In this document: piece by piece, positions 63,787 to 64,000 of the stretch
Layout: each line of letters starts with the position of its first letter
Numbering within the stretch: position 1 is the first letter of the stretch
DNA from: Cyclobacteriaceae bacterium
GTDB taxonomy: Bacteria > Bacteroidota > Bacteroidia > Cytophagales > Cyclobacteriaceae
DNA length: 64,000 nt
Direction: 5' to 3'
NCBI GenBank assembly: GCA_019638275.1
Contig: JAHBUC010000003.1
Span: 62,001-126,000, forward strand
Translations under genes and position numbers: made by a program
Notes under the pieces: generated by a model
What the model saw: the letters and a program-made list of their open reading frames with translations, nothing else
The model's database searches: none
Told to the model about the DNA's origin: nothing

Positions 63787-63827
63787 TAATCCACACACAT
63801 TTCACCTTCATTAACAACTTATGCACA
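63787..63827. promoter_or_regulatory. Two DnaA-box-like sites upstream of dnaB
   Basis: TAATCCACA at 63787-63795 is one mismatch from TTATCCACA, and TTATGCACA at 63819-63827 fits TTATNCACA. Two sites in 41 bp suggest possible DnaA control of dnaB; no AT-rich unwinding element or further cluster is evident, so an origin is not claimed. Confidence 0.35.
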
Positions 63828-63954
63828 TTCAATAGTTGCAACAGTACCACCGGTGTGCTGACAGCCTGTGACAACTTCCGGATTTAAAAATCTGATTTTC
63901 ACGGAATGAACATTTTCATTTACTTTAGAGATTATTGAGCCACACCAAACAAGA

Positions 63955-64000
63955 ATGAACAGTCAGACCGAAACCATTCTGAAGCAAGCTGCTGATAAGC
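63955..64000 (+). CDS. Start of a gene cut by the window edge
   Basis: ATG at 63955 opens MNSQTETILKQAADK and runs to the window end. The upstream sequence TACTTTAG (63921-63928) resembles the Bacteroidota -7 box. Too short to identify; divergent from dnaB. Confidence 0.35.
   Translation, partial: MNSQTETILKQAADK

Noticed and set aside
63701..63954. Chromosomal replication origin next to dnaB
   Set aside because: Only two DnaA-box-like sites, no clear AT-rich unwinding region and no dnaA gene in view.

Overview
The window is a bacterial chromosome segment from a member of the Bacteroidota, most likely a Cytophagales-type organism. The evidence is SusC/SusD pairs, lipoproteins with Cys lipoboxes, UnbV/ASPIC FG-GAP proteins, a SprB-repeat protein, DUF5686 and DUF5777 outer-membrane proteins, weak or absent Shine-Dalgarno sequences and candidate TAnnTTTG-like promoters. 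I see no rRNA, tRNA, CRISPR array, insertion sequence or prophage. The only decayed material is a GxxExxY-family remnant near 59.7 kb and one interrupted signal peptide near 8.4 kb.

Left part (1-31 kb): an alpha-glucoside utilisation locus. On the minus strand a long run reads SusC, SusD, then a strong intrinsic terminator, then three tandem ~1100-residue FG-GAP/VCBS-ASPIC proteins, a membrane-anchored GyrI-like protein, a secreted GH65 hydrolase, a vanadium-haloperoxidase/PAP2-type lipoprotein and a GH37 trehalase that runs off the left edge. Upstream on the same strand lie a cytoplasmic GH65 disaccharide phosphorylase and beta-phosphoglucomutase. Divergent from these are a LacI regulator, a cytoplasmic GH31 alpha-glucosidase, an SLC45/GPH-type sugar transporter and a secreted esterase. 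LacI-type operator sequences lie in front of susC, between pgmB and lacI, and in front of GH31. This suggests one regulon: oligosaccharides are captured at the surface, cleaved in the periplasm by GH65 and GH37, imported by the MFS carrier, and routed through maltose-type phosphorolysis to beta-glucose-1-phosphate and glucose-6-phosphate. The three propeller lipoproteins and the haloperoxidase-like protein do not fit the textbook Sus model. The third propeller gene carries an in-frame TGA exactly in its lipobox.

Middle part (31-44 kb): MsrA, a HAMP-GAF-PAS membrane sensor without an output domain, a class II amidotransferase, L-2-hydroxyglutarate oxidase, RidA and a MoeB-rhodanese fusion. These are followed by a compact six-gene minus-strand run: ECF sigma factor, anti-sigma-like barrel protein, SprB-repeat/haem-c lipoprotein, YceI, DUF5777 barrel and an SSS symporter.

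Right part (44-64 kb): mainly core genes on the minus strand. They are thrS-infC-rpmI-rplT with a non-AUG infC start and tandem duplicated terminators, DUF5686, SanA-like, TrmH-like methyltransferase, nucleoside transporter, bifunctional nuclease, etfB-etfA, two M14 carboxypeptidase-like proteins (the upstream one apparently without zinc ligands), an AT-rich patch of small membrane proteins, a GT92 glycosyltransferase and dnaB.
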